A stretch of 64,000 bases of DNA from UBA9655 sp964597045. GTDB taxonomy: Bacteria; Pseudomonadota; Alphaproteobacteria; UBA9655. Below the pieces are notes generated by a model, which was not told the origin of the DNA, did no database searches, and worked only from the letters and a program-made list of their open reading frames with translations. Location of the stretch: the NCBI GenBank assembly GCA_964597045.1, contig CAZQWE010000003.1, forward strand, positions 124,001-188,000, in the 5' to 3' direction. This document shows positions 27,764 through 36,769 of the stretch, piece by piece (the first letter of the stretch is position 1; every line of letters begins with the position of its first letter). The translations under genes were made by a program, and so were the position numbers.

Positions 27764-28081
27764 TTATGCAGACGCAATCCACTCTTTCAATGCAGATTTT
27801 GATTGAACTCCAACCTTTGTTCCCAACAGTTGACCACCTTTGAACAACATGAGGGTCGGAATGGAACGAATACCAAGCAATGCAGGTGTCTCCGGGTTTT
27901 CATCAATATTAAGTTTTGCAATAGTTGCCGTATCTCCAATGTCTTGGACAAGTTCATCGAGAATGGGAGAGATCATTTTACAAGGACCACACCATTCTGC
28001 CCAGAAGTCTACAATCACTGGCTTTGATGATTCCATAACGTCTTTTTTAAATGAGGCATCAGTTACTTTAATAATAGTCAT
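27764..28081 (-). CDS. trxA: Thioredoxin
   Basis: A cytosolic disulfide reductase of 105 residues. The active site WCGPCK is at about residues 31-36, the cis-Pro is in RSIPTLMLF, and the fold is complete. It would serve reductases such as NrdJ (the class II enzyme needs an external dithiol). AAGGA stands before the ATG. It is the first gene of the minus-strand set trxA, glycosyltransferase, AlbA_2. Confidence 0.96.
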   Translation of the reverse strand: MTIIKVTDASFKKDVMESSKPVIVDFWAEWCGPCKMISPILDELVQDIGDTATIAKLNIDENPETPALLGIRSIPTLMLFKGGQLLGTKVGVQSKSALKEWIASA

Positions 28082-28165
28082 AATAGGTCCTTATCAGTTG
28101 CATTATTTGGAGACACTCTAAGCTTCTTGAGCTTTCTCGTCAATTGAAGGTTTTTTGTTTACGTT

Positions 28166-28199
28166 ATGCTCATATTAAAGAAAACATGAATATGAGCAT
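28166..28199. repeat. 11-bp perfect inverted repeat between trxA and the hydroxyacid dehydrogenase gene
   Basis: ATGCTCATATT at 28166-28176 is the exact reverse complement of 28189-28199, with a 12-nt spacer. It sits 84 nt upstream of trxA and 92 nt upstream of the divergent dehydrogenase gene. No T-run follows, so an operator is more likely than a terminator. The binding protein is unknown. Confidence 0.6.
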
Positions 28200-28291
28200 C
28201 TTGATTCAAAAAATTATTCTTAACTCTACAAAAACCACATTCACCATTTCTTTACTCCCCATCAATATACTGAGATCAGTAAGGGGGGCAT

Positions 28292-29566
28292 ATGAAAACA
28301 AAGACAGTCATCAGCAGAATGTCAGACATATTCTTCAAAGGACTTCAAGGGTATAAACCTAAGATTCCTGTCTGTCTTGATGCTTTAGATGAGGTGGCCC
28401 ACAAATACATTCCTAAAGGACCTTATGCTTACATCCATGGAGGGGCAGGGCGTGAACATCTGGTTGAGCGAAATAAGGATGCTTTTTTAAAATGGTCAAT
28501 CGTTCCCAGGGTTTTAAAGGATATTTCTGAATATGATACCTCAATTGAATTATTTGGTGAAAAGCACGATTACCCTCTTATCTTAAGTCCCGTGGGAGCA
28601 TTAGATTTAGCAAGTCCTCTAGGAGAAGTTGCTGTGGGCCGTGCAGCTGCAAGTGAAAATATAGCCATGGGTTTTTCAAGTATGGCATCAACCCCTATGG
28701 AGGTTGTTGCTGCTGCCATGGGGAAGGGAAAAAGATGGTATCAATTGTATTGGACAAACTCAGATGAATATAACCAGAGCCTTATAAAGCGTGCAGAATC
28801 ATCTGGTTGCTCAGCCATAATTGTGACAGTAGATACTAAACTTATCGGGTGGAGAACGGATGATCTCACTCTTGCTTACTCAGCATTTGAGACCTTTAGT
28901 GGTCTTGCTCAGTATACAAGTGACCCAGTGTTTCAACAGCTCCTTGAGCAGGCAATAAGAAAAGAAACTTCGGGACCACAACCCAACATAACATTAAAAC
29001 TATTGCGAAATATGTTGAGAGTTTGTTGGAAAGCGCCTGGTGGCTTCCTGAACAATATAAAAACAAAACGACCTATTAAGACTCTTGAGGTTTTCACAAG
29101 CTTATTTAACAACACAGCTTTGACTTGGAAAGATGTTGCTAAACTTAAATCAAAAACCAAATTGCCCATAATCGTTAAAGGAATTCTTAGCCCTGAGGAT
29201 GCTCAATTGGCAATTGATTACGGTTTAGATGGGATTATGGTTTCAAACCATGGTGGTCGCCAACTTAGTGGGTGTATTCCTACAATCGATGCTCTTCCTC
29301 CCATCGTTAAAATTGTGGGTGGTCGTATACCAATTCTGCTTGATAGTGGTGTTCGCGGGGGAGCCGATATGTTCAAGGCGATAGCTCTGGGTGCAAATGC
29401 TGTAATGGTTGGGAGGCCTTATGTTTATGCATTAGCCATTGCGGGGGAAGACGGCGTACGTGAACTCATTCAAAACCTAAAAGCTGAATTTGAAATCACG
29501 ATGGCTCTTGCAGGATGTGTAAATGTGAAAGAGATAACGGGAGAAGCTGTTAAGAGAATTGAGTAG
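28292..29566 (+). CDS. FMN-dependent alpha-hydroxy-acid dehydrogenase (L-lactate dehydrogenase-like)
   Basis: A 424-residue member of the LldD/glycolate-oxidase family, which oxidises L-2-hydroxy acids and passes electrons to quinone or oxygen. The proton-abstracting His is in VSNHGGRQLSG (about residue 318), the FMN phosphate-binding part in LDSGVRGGADMFKA and GANAVMVGRPYVYA, and FSSMASTPMEVVAAA is conserved. The family normally has PxY motifs in the first strand; here YPLILSPVGALDLAS fills that place. AAGGGGGG precedes the ATG. A longer-than-usual segment (residues 195-255) may be a membrane-binding loop as in LldD. The actual substrate is uncertain. It ends directly against the convergent regulator gene. 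Confidence 0.85.
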   Translation: MKTKTVISRMSDIFFKGLQGYKPKIPVCLDALDEVAHKYIPKGPYAYIHGGAGREHLVERNKDAFLKWSIVPRVLKDISEYDTSIELFGEKHDYPLILSPVGALDLASPLGEVAVGRAAASENIAMGFSSMASTPMEVVAAAMGKGKRWYQLYWTNSDEYNQSLIKRAESSGCSAIIVTVDTKLIGWRTDDLTLAYSAFETFSGLAQYTSDPVFQQLLEQAIRKETSGPQPNITLKLLRNMLRVCWKAPGGFLNNIKTKRPIKTLEVFTSLFNNTALTWKDVAKLKSKTKLPIIVKGILSPEDAQLAIDYGLDGIMVSNHGGRQLSGCIPTIDALPPIVKIVGGRIPILLDSGVRGGADMFKAIALGANAVMVGRPYVYALAIAGEDGVRELIQNLKAEFEITMALAGCVNVKEITGEAVKRIE

Positions 29567-30469
29567 TTAGATATTGCAGCAAAAAGTGCTATTAATCCTA
29601 GAAGATTTATCATTTAAGAAAGGTTTAAATACTTCTTTAAACCAATGAATAATTTCTACTTTTGTTTGTCGATTTGTTTTAATGCGTAGTTTATTGATGT
29701 GTGATTCAACGGTTCTTGGGGAGATGTTTAGCTTCCTTGCCACTTCTTTTCCCGTGTCTCCTCTGGATAACATAATTAGGCATTGAATTTCTCTTTTTGT
29801 CAAAAAGTGGATTTTCATAATTGTTTCAATTTCATCATTAAACTGGGACTCAAGTGACGCAGAAAAGTTATCAAGTATTCTTTCCCAAGGAGTTGATTTT
29901 AAAAAGATTTTTTCAATCTTAGGATAGGTTTCATTGACATAAGGCGAAAAGCCTAATTTTGATTCATCAGTGAGGTCAAAGATGTCAGGTGCTATACTCT
30001 TAAAATGATCAAGAAAGGAATCTAACACAGAGGAATGATTTTTATAGAAGTCTTTGATATGAGTATCGTCATTTTTGGTTACAAAAAATGTTGATTCATT
30101 CGTTCCTTCATTTTCAGAGACAATAGAATATCCATTATAAAATCCATTTTCTCTATATAGATCAATCAAGTGGTCTCCAGCATTTTCAGGCCAAACATCT
30201 TTAAATGGTTCATATTTACAAAAGAAATTTGGATGTTTCTTAAAATAATCGGATCTAAAAAAACAATCACTTCCTACTGTTGATTCGAGAATAAGGGGGG
30301 TATTCGATATAAACAGATATTTCCCATTATCAAAAAAGCGTCCATGCCCAAATCCAACAATTCCGAAGTGATCATTGAGGGGGGAACAAATATTGTTTAT
30401 TCTTTCGAGATTATCTCTATTAAACTGAAAAACATTGCTGCAATGTTCAGCTTTGGCTTGTCCCATCAT
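29567..30469 (-). CDS. LuxR-type DNA-binding regulator
   Basis: A 300-residue regulator. The C-terminal LuxR/GerE helix-turn-helix (LTKREIQCLIMLSRGDTG, then EVARKLNISPRTVESHINKLR) is at about residues 222-265. The N-terminal 215 residues show no receiver-type phosphorylation site; they may form a sensory fold like those of autoinducer-binding regulators, but no ligand is evident. Its ATG overlaps the addA stop (ATGA), so it is probably expressed from the addB-addA operon. Two consecutive ATGs (30469 and 30466) are possible starts. Targets are unknown. Confidence 0.8.
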   Translation of the reverse strand: MMGQAKAEHCSNVFQFNRDNLERINNICSPLNDHFGIVGFGHGRFFDNGKYLFISNTPLILESTVGSDCFFRSDYFKKHPNFFCKYEPFKDVWPENAGDHLIDLYRENGFYNGYSIVSENEGTNESTFFVTKNDDTHIKDFYKNHSSVLDSFLDHFKSIAPDIFDLTDESKLGFSPYVNETYPKIEKIFLKSTPWERILDNFSASLESQFNDEIETIMKIHFLTKREIQCLIMLSRGDTGKEVARKLNISPRTVESHINKLRIKTNRQTKVEIIHWFKEVFKPFLNDKSSRINSTFCCNI

Positions 30470-33400
30470 TTATATTTCCAAACATTTTCTTTAGGTGAAT
30501 GGACATATTGAATATTTTCTTCTTTCTCAGATAATAAGTCAAGCCTCGGGATTTGTGTCCAAAGAATGCCACAACCTATTGTTTTTCCAGGGAAAATTTT
30601 GGATACGACATCTTTGTAAAGAGTCATTTGATAAAGGTAATCTTCAGGAATTAGACTTGGTGGATTTTCATGGGTTTTATAATCGATAATGAGAATATGA
30701 TCTTCGCCCATAACGATTCGGTCCATTTGTCCTGAAAGTTGTTTCTCTCCCATCATGCCAATAATCGGCACTTCGGCTTGAGAGTTGGCGCCAAATAAAT
30801 CAGGAAACGAATTGATAACATTTAATGCTATTTCCGTCATTTTCTGAGCGCCTTCAATTTTATTTAAAAATCTAATGCCAGCGGCTTTTCTCTCTGCTTC
30901 GGGGAGCGTTGGCAAAAGTTCCAAGAGTTTATGGATGAGGGTTCCTCTGAGCGTTGAATCCGTCATACCATCAGGCCTCATTGCAAGGAGAGACGAAGTC
31001 TCGACGCGGCAATCTCTAGACGATAATTCAGAGATTGATTCGTCGTCTTCGACTCCTCGCAATGACGAGACTGTATAATCCGAAGGTCTAATGACCTGAG
31101 GCATTGTCTCCTGTGCTGGTGCTGACAATAACCAGGAAGGAAGATTAAAATTATGAATATCTTTCTTTTCTTTTGTTGATGATTTCCTTTGAAGGATTTG
31201 ACCGTGACGCCAACCCATTCCTTTTATAAAATCATACTCAACTTGGCTTCCGACTTTTTCCATTCCTGTTGTAACTGTCCGGTACCAAGAATCGTCTTTG
31301 TCTTCTCCGAAGCCGCAAACATAAAGCGCATCCTGGGCTCTTGTTAACGCCACATAGAGAAGTCTTCTGTATTCTTCTTGCTGTTTTTCCCTCAAGGATT
31401 GTTTGATCATTTTTGTAAAAGGTACATCTTTTGTTCCAGGTGGAAGCCATGACAATATATTGTCATAAAAACCAATTGAGGGGAGGTCAGTCGGAATTTG
31501 AGTTGTATCGGGAAGAAAGACAATAGGAGCTTGAAGTCCTTTGGATCCATGAACCGTCATGACACGAACCTGATCACTTTGATCGAGATCCCTTTTTAAT
31601 TCAATGACTTCTTGAGAAATCCAATAAAGAAACCCTTGTAAATTTGGCGTATTTTCAGCTTGATATCTCAAACACAAGTTTAAAAATTCATCTAGAGAAT
31701 CAAGAACGTCGGATCCCAAACGCCTAACCCATTTTTCTCGTCCCTTAAGAGGTCCTAAAATCGTATTAAAGAGGGCAAAGGGCGTAAGATAATCGGCCCT
31801 ACCCAAAAGCTCCTTGAGCAAATCTGTAGTGTCTTTAAAGCCAGGATTTTCTTGAAGTCGCCTCCAAAGGGACTTCTTATCACGATCATAGGCAAGTCGA
31901 AAAAGATCCTCTTCGTTGTGTCCGAAAAGGGGGCCTTTTAAAACAGTCGCGAGCGTAAGATCGTCTTCAGGCAGAAGCAAAAACTCTGCGATTTTCAATA
32001 AATCCTGAATAGCGATTCCTTCAAGAAGCCAGAGTCTGTCAATACCTGCAACAGGCACGTGATGATCTTTTAGTGTTCTGATAAGAGCATCGACGAAGGC
32101 GGTACGTCTGCGGACGAGTATGAGAATATCTCCCGCTTTTGCTGATCCTTCCTTAATCCACAACTGAATCGTTTTAGCGATCAGAAGAGCCAGCTGCTTT
32201 TGAGCCGGTTCTTTTCGTTCCACGGCAAGGGGGGGAGACCAAGCGCTTAAGTCATCTTCCTCCTCTTCTTGAATAAGTGGCCAAACCTCAACCAGACCCG
32301 GTGAATCCTTTCGAAAGGGAAGATGACCAGCTGTACTTGAGGAAAGAGGATCGTTTTCGAAGACAGCATCAACAACTTCAAGAATTTCAGGTGTTGAGCG
32401 GAAGGAGATATTGAGGTCAATATCTTTCCAGTCCTTCCCTGAATCTTCAGCAAATGTCCGTAAATCTTGCTGCATCTTTGTAAACACGAGTGGATCTGCG
32501 CCTTGAAAGCTGTAGATGGATTGCTTCTCATCACCCACAATAAAGAGAGTTCGATTTCGGGGATCAGCCGCAGCATTGGCATAAAACTCCTCAGCAATGG
32601 CTCGAATCACTTGCCATTGGGAGGGACTTGTGTCTTGAGCTTCATCGAGCAAGATATGATCAAGGCCTCCATCTAACTTATAAAGAACCCAATGACATCC
32701 TGGATTTTTCAAAAGCTCAACGGTTTTAAGAATAAGATCTTCGTAGTCAAGAAGCGATCGGGCCTTTTTTAAATCCTCGTAAATTTTGAGGTAGGATTGA
32801 CCATAAATAAACAAAGCCTTTGAAACGTGGGCAATTTCAAGAGCATTCTTTTTTTGAACCCATCCTTCAAGCCTTAAGGCTTCTCTTTCAAAAAGATCCT
32901 TGATAAGAGGGTCAATTTTCTGTGTGACAAGGCGTGCTCTTTTTTCCCCCTTTTGAGTGAGAAAAGACTCTAAATACTCTTCAAATCGTTCTTCTTTTTC
33001 AGCGGTGGTAAAGCTTAAAAATTGTCCGAGTGCGAACCCTTTTTCTTGATCCGTTTGTGACCCTTCCGCAAGATGGGGCAGGGATTCCTTCAGCTCTTGG
33101 TTGGGGATATGGTGGAGTAGCTCTTGAATAAGTTGAGACTCCGTCAGGTTTTTTGTCTGAAAACTCTTGTCAATTTGATCATACTCGAGATGGGGAAAGG
33201 AACTCCTTTCTTGAATAAAAAAAGCATTAAACTCTTTAAAGCTGGTCTCACTGAACCGAAGGATAAGAGTTTTTAATATTTCCGCGAGATTCGGGTCTTC
33301 CATCACAAGCTGTGACGCAGATTTGAGAAGAGTCACTCGGTCTGTTTCATCCATAACCTCAAAAAAAGGCGAAAGACCAGCTTCAAGGGGAAAACGTTTC

Positions 33401-33777
33401 AGAAGGGATCCACAAAAGCTGTGAATAGTTTGAATTTTAAGACCTCCTGGAGTATCGAGGATCATCCCAAAGAGACGACTTGCAAGGTCAACTTTATCTG
33501 GAGATGGAGGCGTGCCTTGAAGAGTTTCAAGAGACTGAATAAGATTTTCACGGGGCAATATCGCCCACTCTCCTAAGCGTTCTCTAACACGTCCTGCCAT
33601 TTCTGCAGCTGCTGCTTTTGTAAAAGTTAGGCAAAGGATTCGCTCCGGAAGACATCCTTCGAGGAGAAGATTGATAACACGGTCTGTGAGAACCTTTGTT
33701 TTTCCTGAACCTGCTGAGGCTGCGACCCATGAAGAATGATAAGGATAAGCTGCAAGTCGTTGGGATTTTTGGGGCAT
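30466..33777 (-). CDS. addA: AddA helicase-nuclease subunit
   Basis: The UvrD-like helicase and nuclease subunit of AddAB, which processes double-strand ends for RecA-dependent repair. Helicase motifs: SWVAASAGSGKTKVL (I), ILLDEAQDTSPSQW (II), VGDEKQSIYSFQGADP (III), MTVHGSKGLQAPIVFLPD (V) and RRLLYVALTRAQDALYV (VI). The C-terminal nuclease domain has GTLIHKLLE and the catalytic IIDYKT. The start at 33777 is chosen over an ATG at 33792 because GGGGGAG (33783-33789) lies 6 nt before it; this gives TAATG coupling with addB. At 1103 residues it is normal. Residues about 905-934 come from an inserted palindromic repeat (see repeat at 30978). Confidence 0.95.
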   Translation of the reverse strand: MPQKSQRLAAYPYHSSWVAASAGSGKTKVLTDRVINLLLEGCLPERILCLTFTKAAAAEMAGRVRERLGEWAILPRENLIQSLETLQGTPPSPDKVDLASRLFGMILDTPGGLKIQTIHSFCGSLLKRFPLEAGLSPFFEVMDETDRVTLLKSASQLVMEDPNLAEILKTLILRFSETSFKEFNAFFIQERSSFPHLEYDQIDKSFQTKNLTESQLIQELLHHIPNQELKESLPHLAEGSQTDQEKGFALGQFLSFTTAEKEERFEEYLESFLTQKGEKRARLVTQKIDPLIKDLFEREALRLEGWVQKKNALEIAHVSKALFIYGQSYLKIYEDLKKARSLLDYEDLILKTVELLKNPGCHWVLYKLDGGLDHILLDEAQDTSPSQWQVIRAIAEEFYANAAADPRNRTLFIVGDEKQSIYSFQGADPLVFTKMQQDLRTFAEDSGKDWKDIDLNISFRSTPEILEVVDAVFENDPLSSSTAGHLPFRKDSPGLVEVWPLIQEEEEDDLSAWSPPLAVERKEPAQKQLALLIAKTIQLWIKEGSAKAGDILILVRRRTAFVDALIRTLKDHHVPVAGIDRLWLLEGIAIQDLLKIAEFLLLPEDDLTLATVLKGPLFGHNEEDLFRLAYDRDKKSLWRRLQENPGFKDTTDLLKELLGRADYLTPFALFNTILGPLKGREKWVRRLGSDVLDSLDEFLNLCLRYQAENTPNLQGFLYWISQEVIELKRDLDQSDQVRVMTVHGSKGLQAPIVFLPDTTQIPTDLPSIGFYDNILSWLPPGTKDVPFTKMIKQSLREKQQEEYRRLLYVALTRAQDALYVCGFGEDKDDSWYRTVTTGMEKVGSQVEYDFIKGMGWRHGQILQRKSSTKEKKDIHNFNLPSWLLSAPAQETMPQVIRPSDYTVSSLRGVEDDESISELSSRDCRVETSSLLAMRPDGMTDSTLRGTLIHKLLELLPTLPEAERKAAGIRFLNKIEGAQKMTEIALNVINSFPDLFGANSQAEVPIIGMMGEKQLSGQMDRIVMGEDHILIIDYKTHENPPSLIPEDYLYQMTLYKDVVSKIFPGKTIGCGILWTQIPRLDLLSEKEENIQYVHSPKENVWKYK
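30978..31065. repeat. Imperfect palindromic repeat inserted in frame in addA
   Basis: About 88 bp, with arms of some 38-40 nt that pair imperfectly. The left edge is TCATTGCAAGGAG and the right edge, read in reverse complement, TCATTGCGAGGAG. The centre has AATCTCT and AGAGATT, an exact 7-bp pair; small hairpins (AGAC-GAA-GTCT on the left, GTCG-TCTT-CGAC on the right) are nested in the arms. This 'CGTCATTGCGAGG...' type is common as dispersed repeats in bacterial genomes. It adds about 30 codons without a stop, just before the AddA nuclease domain. Confidence 0.8.
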
Positions 33778-36674
33778 TAGAGTCTCCCCCATTCACCAAT
33801 TCGAGCAAGGTTTGAATAATCATTGTAAGTCAAACCTTTATTGATGAGAGGTCGTGCCGTATAGGGAGTTTCCTCATTTTCAAATGTTTCTATCAAGTTC
33901 TTTAGTCCTTGAACAGAAGCCTGAGCAATCAATTCAGCATCACCTGGAACAGTCCTAATGATTCCTCCCTTAGTGTCACCTTTAAGCCACCAAAATTCGA
34001 GGCTTTCAACCCCTGATGACGAAATACCTTCAAAACCCCCTGCTAAGGCAATAGCTCCTTCTAATGGTAACTGTGGTGAAAAGCCAAGAAGTACGTCAGT
34101 ATTTGAGGGTGGCGTTCCTGTTTTATAATCGATTATGCGCAAGAGGCCACTCGGCAAAAGATCAATACGATCCGCTTTGGCAATGAGCTCAAAAGGCCCA
34201 TGATTTGTCATAAGAGTCAATTGACCCTTTACCTCAGTAAATGTATGTGTACCCATGAGACGGTTAGCTCTTTCATAAGTGATGAACCAATCTCCAAGTG
34301 CACAAAACCTTGGCCACCAAAAGAGGCGGACAGAGGGTTCATTCGTATAGGGTTCAAAAAGGGTTTTGCCAATATTTAAAAGGATATCCAAAGCATCCTT
34401 TTGATGGGGGTCAGGGCAAATTTTAAAGAATTGATCGAGGGCGGCATGAATGAGCGTTCCTCTGTCTGATACGTCAACAGTTGCGTTGAGGGGATCAAGG
34501 GAGGAGAGAGACAATATCATGCGGGCATAAAGAGCGTAAGGATCTCGCATCCAGGTTTCAACTTGAGTGACGGAAAGTCGTCGCGGTCTAGCATCAACGG
34601 GTGGTCTTGGAGAAGGAGGCGTTGATGAGTTTACGACTCCTGGTTGATCGATTTTTTGAGCCCAGATAAGCGTTTGAAAATCTTCATGTAAGGAAAGATG
34701 TTGACCTTTTAAATAAACCTCCAAACGTTCGAGCCACCTGCAAGCCAGGGTTGGCGTGCCATCGACTTTAAGAGCGCGTGTTAGATAGACCTTGGGGCAA
34801 GATAATGCTTGTCCAAAATCATGGGAAGAAAGACCAATCCGTCTTTCGGGCGAAGGAAAGCCAAGGGTTGTTCTCATAGGGCGATTTAGCCAGGGATCAA
34901 CGTCAATCTGTGGAGGCCAGGACCCTTCATTCAGGCCTCCGAGTATCATTACATCGGCTGAAAATAAACGAGCTTCAATGGGCCCCAAAATTGCAAGGCG
35001 AGGGTGCTTTTGGGGACGAAAACGAATAGTTTGTCCTTTGAGGAGTTCAGCCATTAAGGCCGTATATTCCTTGACTGTGCAGTCTGGAAAATCATCGGCT
35101 GATTCAATCAGGGTATCAAAGAAAGCCCGTAGTGCTTCTCCTTTCGCCCCTTTCCAGAGTTGGCAGATTCCTTGCTCATCTGTTGAGAGGGTTTCTGCAA
35201 AGTTGAGGTGGTTTTCGAGGTGGGTTTTAAAAAATAAGTTGTCATCCCCGCACCCTCTGGCGTCATCCCCGCGAAAGCGGGGACCCAGGAAAAACAACTC
35301 ATTCCGAAGGAATGTAGAAATTCTTTCATTGCTTCGCAATGGATTAATGCCCTGGGTCCCCGCTTTCGCGGGGATGACGCCAGATGTGGCTCCTCGCAAC
35401 GATGCCATCTCAAACTTTCGAACATCCGCCTTCTTCTCCAGTTGAAATAAAGGGTGCTTCATTAATGAAAGTAAGGCCACTTGATCCTGAAGATTGACAA
35501 CATACTCCATGCAAAGCTTAACAAATACAGCTGGTGGAGTGATTTCAAGTTTGTCCCCGCTTGAATTATCAATCTCAATTCCCCACCGTTTCAACTCCCA
35601 CGTGACACGTTCAGCAAGCTTAAGATCAGACGTAATTAGAGCTGTCCGAAGATGAGGCGTCTCAAGGTGCTTGCGTAAAAGAATAGCAATGGTTAACGCT
35701 TCTTCTTGAGGCGAAGGACAGGGGATATAAGAAATTCCCTCAAGACCGTCATTGGGAGGAGTGAAGCGCAAGGACGACCCTATGTTCAAAGTCTCTTTAT
35801 ATAATCTGGCCCTATCTTTATTACAGTTGCCATCAAGATCTGGCCAATTAGGAACTTGAGAAGGGATTAATTGAAGCTTCTGAATAAGTTTCGACGGGGC
35901 ATATTGAGGATGACAAGGTGTTAAACTTACAGCTTCTTCGCTGCTCATTTCGTTATCAAATCCTGGAAGAATAACAGCCCCCTGGGGAAGCTCTGCAATC
36001 GCTTTAAGAAGGCGCGCTGTTGCGGGCATGGTGCCTGTGGATCCTGCTGCTAATATGGGATGTTGGGGAGGATGTTTTTCCCAAGATTGAATTAATAAAT
36101 CAACGAGCTGGTGGTGCCGGACATAAGGTTCGATGTATCCTTTTTCCTCAACAATTCTTGGCCAATAAGTGGTGATAATCTCAAGAAAATCAAGGGTGAG
36201 TTGCCAATGACTGGCAAATTCCGAAGGAACAAGGTTGATGAGTCCTTCCCAGGGAATTTCCTCAATCGCAGCTTGATCCATCAATTGCACTAAGCTTTTC
36301 GCTAACTTTAAGGAAAGCTCAGGAGATGTTGGCAAGTCAGACTTTTTTGAATATTGATCAATAAGTTGCATTAGAAGTCCAAGGCGCTTGTAAGAAGGAA
36401 TAAGCGGTTTAAGCTTCCCCGTATAATCACTTTGTGAAAACTCCAACTCCTCCGCATCCAAATCACCGAGGGTTGAGAGTTTGGGTAAAAGAATGGGCTT
36501 TTCCTTCTCGTGACGCATAAATACACGGCCAAGTTCAATGCAAGCTCTTCGTGTAGGGAGGAAGATTTCCATTTTACAGAACGCAAAAGGATCCTTTTCA
36601 AATGATTTTAACAAGCCTTTTGCAAAGCTATCTAAGAATGAGTATCCCGGTGGAATTGTGTAAATATTAGGCAT
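33777..36674 (-). CDS. addB: AddB helicase-like/nuclease subunit
   Basis: Second subunit of the AddAB nuclease. At 965 residues it is near the alphaproteobacterial norm. The N-terminal PPGYSFLDSFAKGLLKSF is the family's start, ILGPIEARLFSADVMILGGLNEGSWPP is typical of the helicase-like middle, and the nuclease domain holds GTLIHAALDQFF, EVKGQ and the catalytic IIDYKTGTPP. No Cys quartet for an iron-sulfur cluster is seen, in line with alphaproteobacterial AddB. Residues about 431-478 derive from a palindromic repeat that reads through without a stop (VIPAKAGTQ ... FFLGPRFRGDDA). The gene overlaps the addA start. Confidence 0.93.
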   Translation of the reverse strand: MPNIYTIPPGYSFLDSFAKGLLKSFEKDPFAFCKMEIFLPTRRACIELGRVFMRHEKEKPILLPKLSTLGDLDAEELEFSQSDYTGKLKPLIPSYKRLGLLMQLIDQYSKKSDLPTSPELSLKLAKSLVQLMDQAAIEEIPWEGLINLVPSEFASHWQLTLDFLEIITTYWPRIVEEKGYIEPYVRHHQLVDLLIQSWEKHPPQHPILAAGSTGTMPATARLLKAIAELPQGAVILPGFDNEMSSEEAVSLTPCHPQYAPSKLIQKLQLIPSQVPNWPDLDGNCNKDRARLYKETLNIGSSLRFTPPNDGLEGISYIPCPSPQEEALTIAILLRKHLETPHLRTALITSDLKLAERVTWELKRWGIEIDNSSGDKLEITPPAVFVKLCMEYVVNLQDQVALLSLMKHPLFQLEKKADVRKFEMASLRGATSGVIPAKAGTQGINPLRSNERISTFLRNELFFLGPRFRGDDARGCGDDNLFFKTHLENHLNFAETLSTDEQGICQLWKGAKGEALRAFFDTLIESADDFPDCTVKEYTALMAELLKGQTIRFRPQKHPRLAILGPIEARLFSADVMILGGLNEGSWPPQIDVDPWLNRPMRTTLGFPSPERRIGLSSHDFGQALSCPKVYLTRALKVDGTPTLACRWLERLEVYLKGQHLSLHEDFQTLIWAQKIDQPGVVNSSTPPSPRPPVDARPRRLSVTQVETWMRDPYALYARMILSLSSLDPLNATVDVSDRGTLIHAALDQFFKICPDPHQKDALDILLNIGKTLFEPYTNEPSVRLFWWPRFCALGDWFITYERANRLMGTHTFTEVKGQLTLMTNHGPFELIAKADRIDLLPSGLLRIIDYKTGTPPSNTDVLLGFSPQLPLEGAIALAGGFEGISSSGVESLEFWWLKGDTKGGIIRTVPGDAELIAQASVQGLKNLIETFENEETPYTARPLINKGLTYNDYSNLARIGEWGRL
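35241..35384. repeat. Nested palindromic repeat inserted in frame in addB
   Basis: Perfect 34-bp inverted repeats at 35256-35289 and 35351-35384 surround a 61-nt centre. The core of each arm is GTCATCCCCGCGAAAGCGGG (or its complement), itself a hairpin sequence. The centre contains two further small hairpins, CATTCC-GAA-GGAATG (35300-35314) and CATTGC-TTC-GCAATG (35327-35341), placed nearly symmetrically. A partial copy of the edge (GTCATCCCCG) stands at 35241-35250. The element is translated as part of AddB on the minus strand. This family gives the well-known VIPAKAGTQ and WVPAFAGMT peptide artefacts in many genomes. Confidence 0.92.
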
Positions 36675-36769
36675 TAGCAGTCATTATGTTAAGTCAGCCA
36701 GGCGTAATCATAGCGGTTAAAAAATATTTTTGAAATGAACTTTTTTAAAAGAGAATAAGTAAGGAGAAC

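Noticed and set aside
28144..28356. 70-codon plus-strand frame upstream of the hydroxyacid dehydrogenase gene
   Set aside because: It overlaps the dehydrogenase start in another frame, spans the inverted repeat and has no ribosome site.
34792..35445. 217-codon open frame antisense to addB
   Set aside because: It lies opposite the well-supported addB and owes part of its length to the stop-free palindromic repeat (the SSPRKRGPR/WVPAFAGMT peptides are a known artefact of this repeat family).
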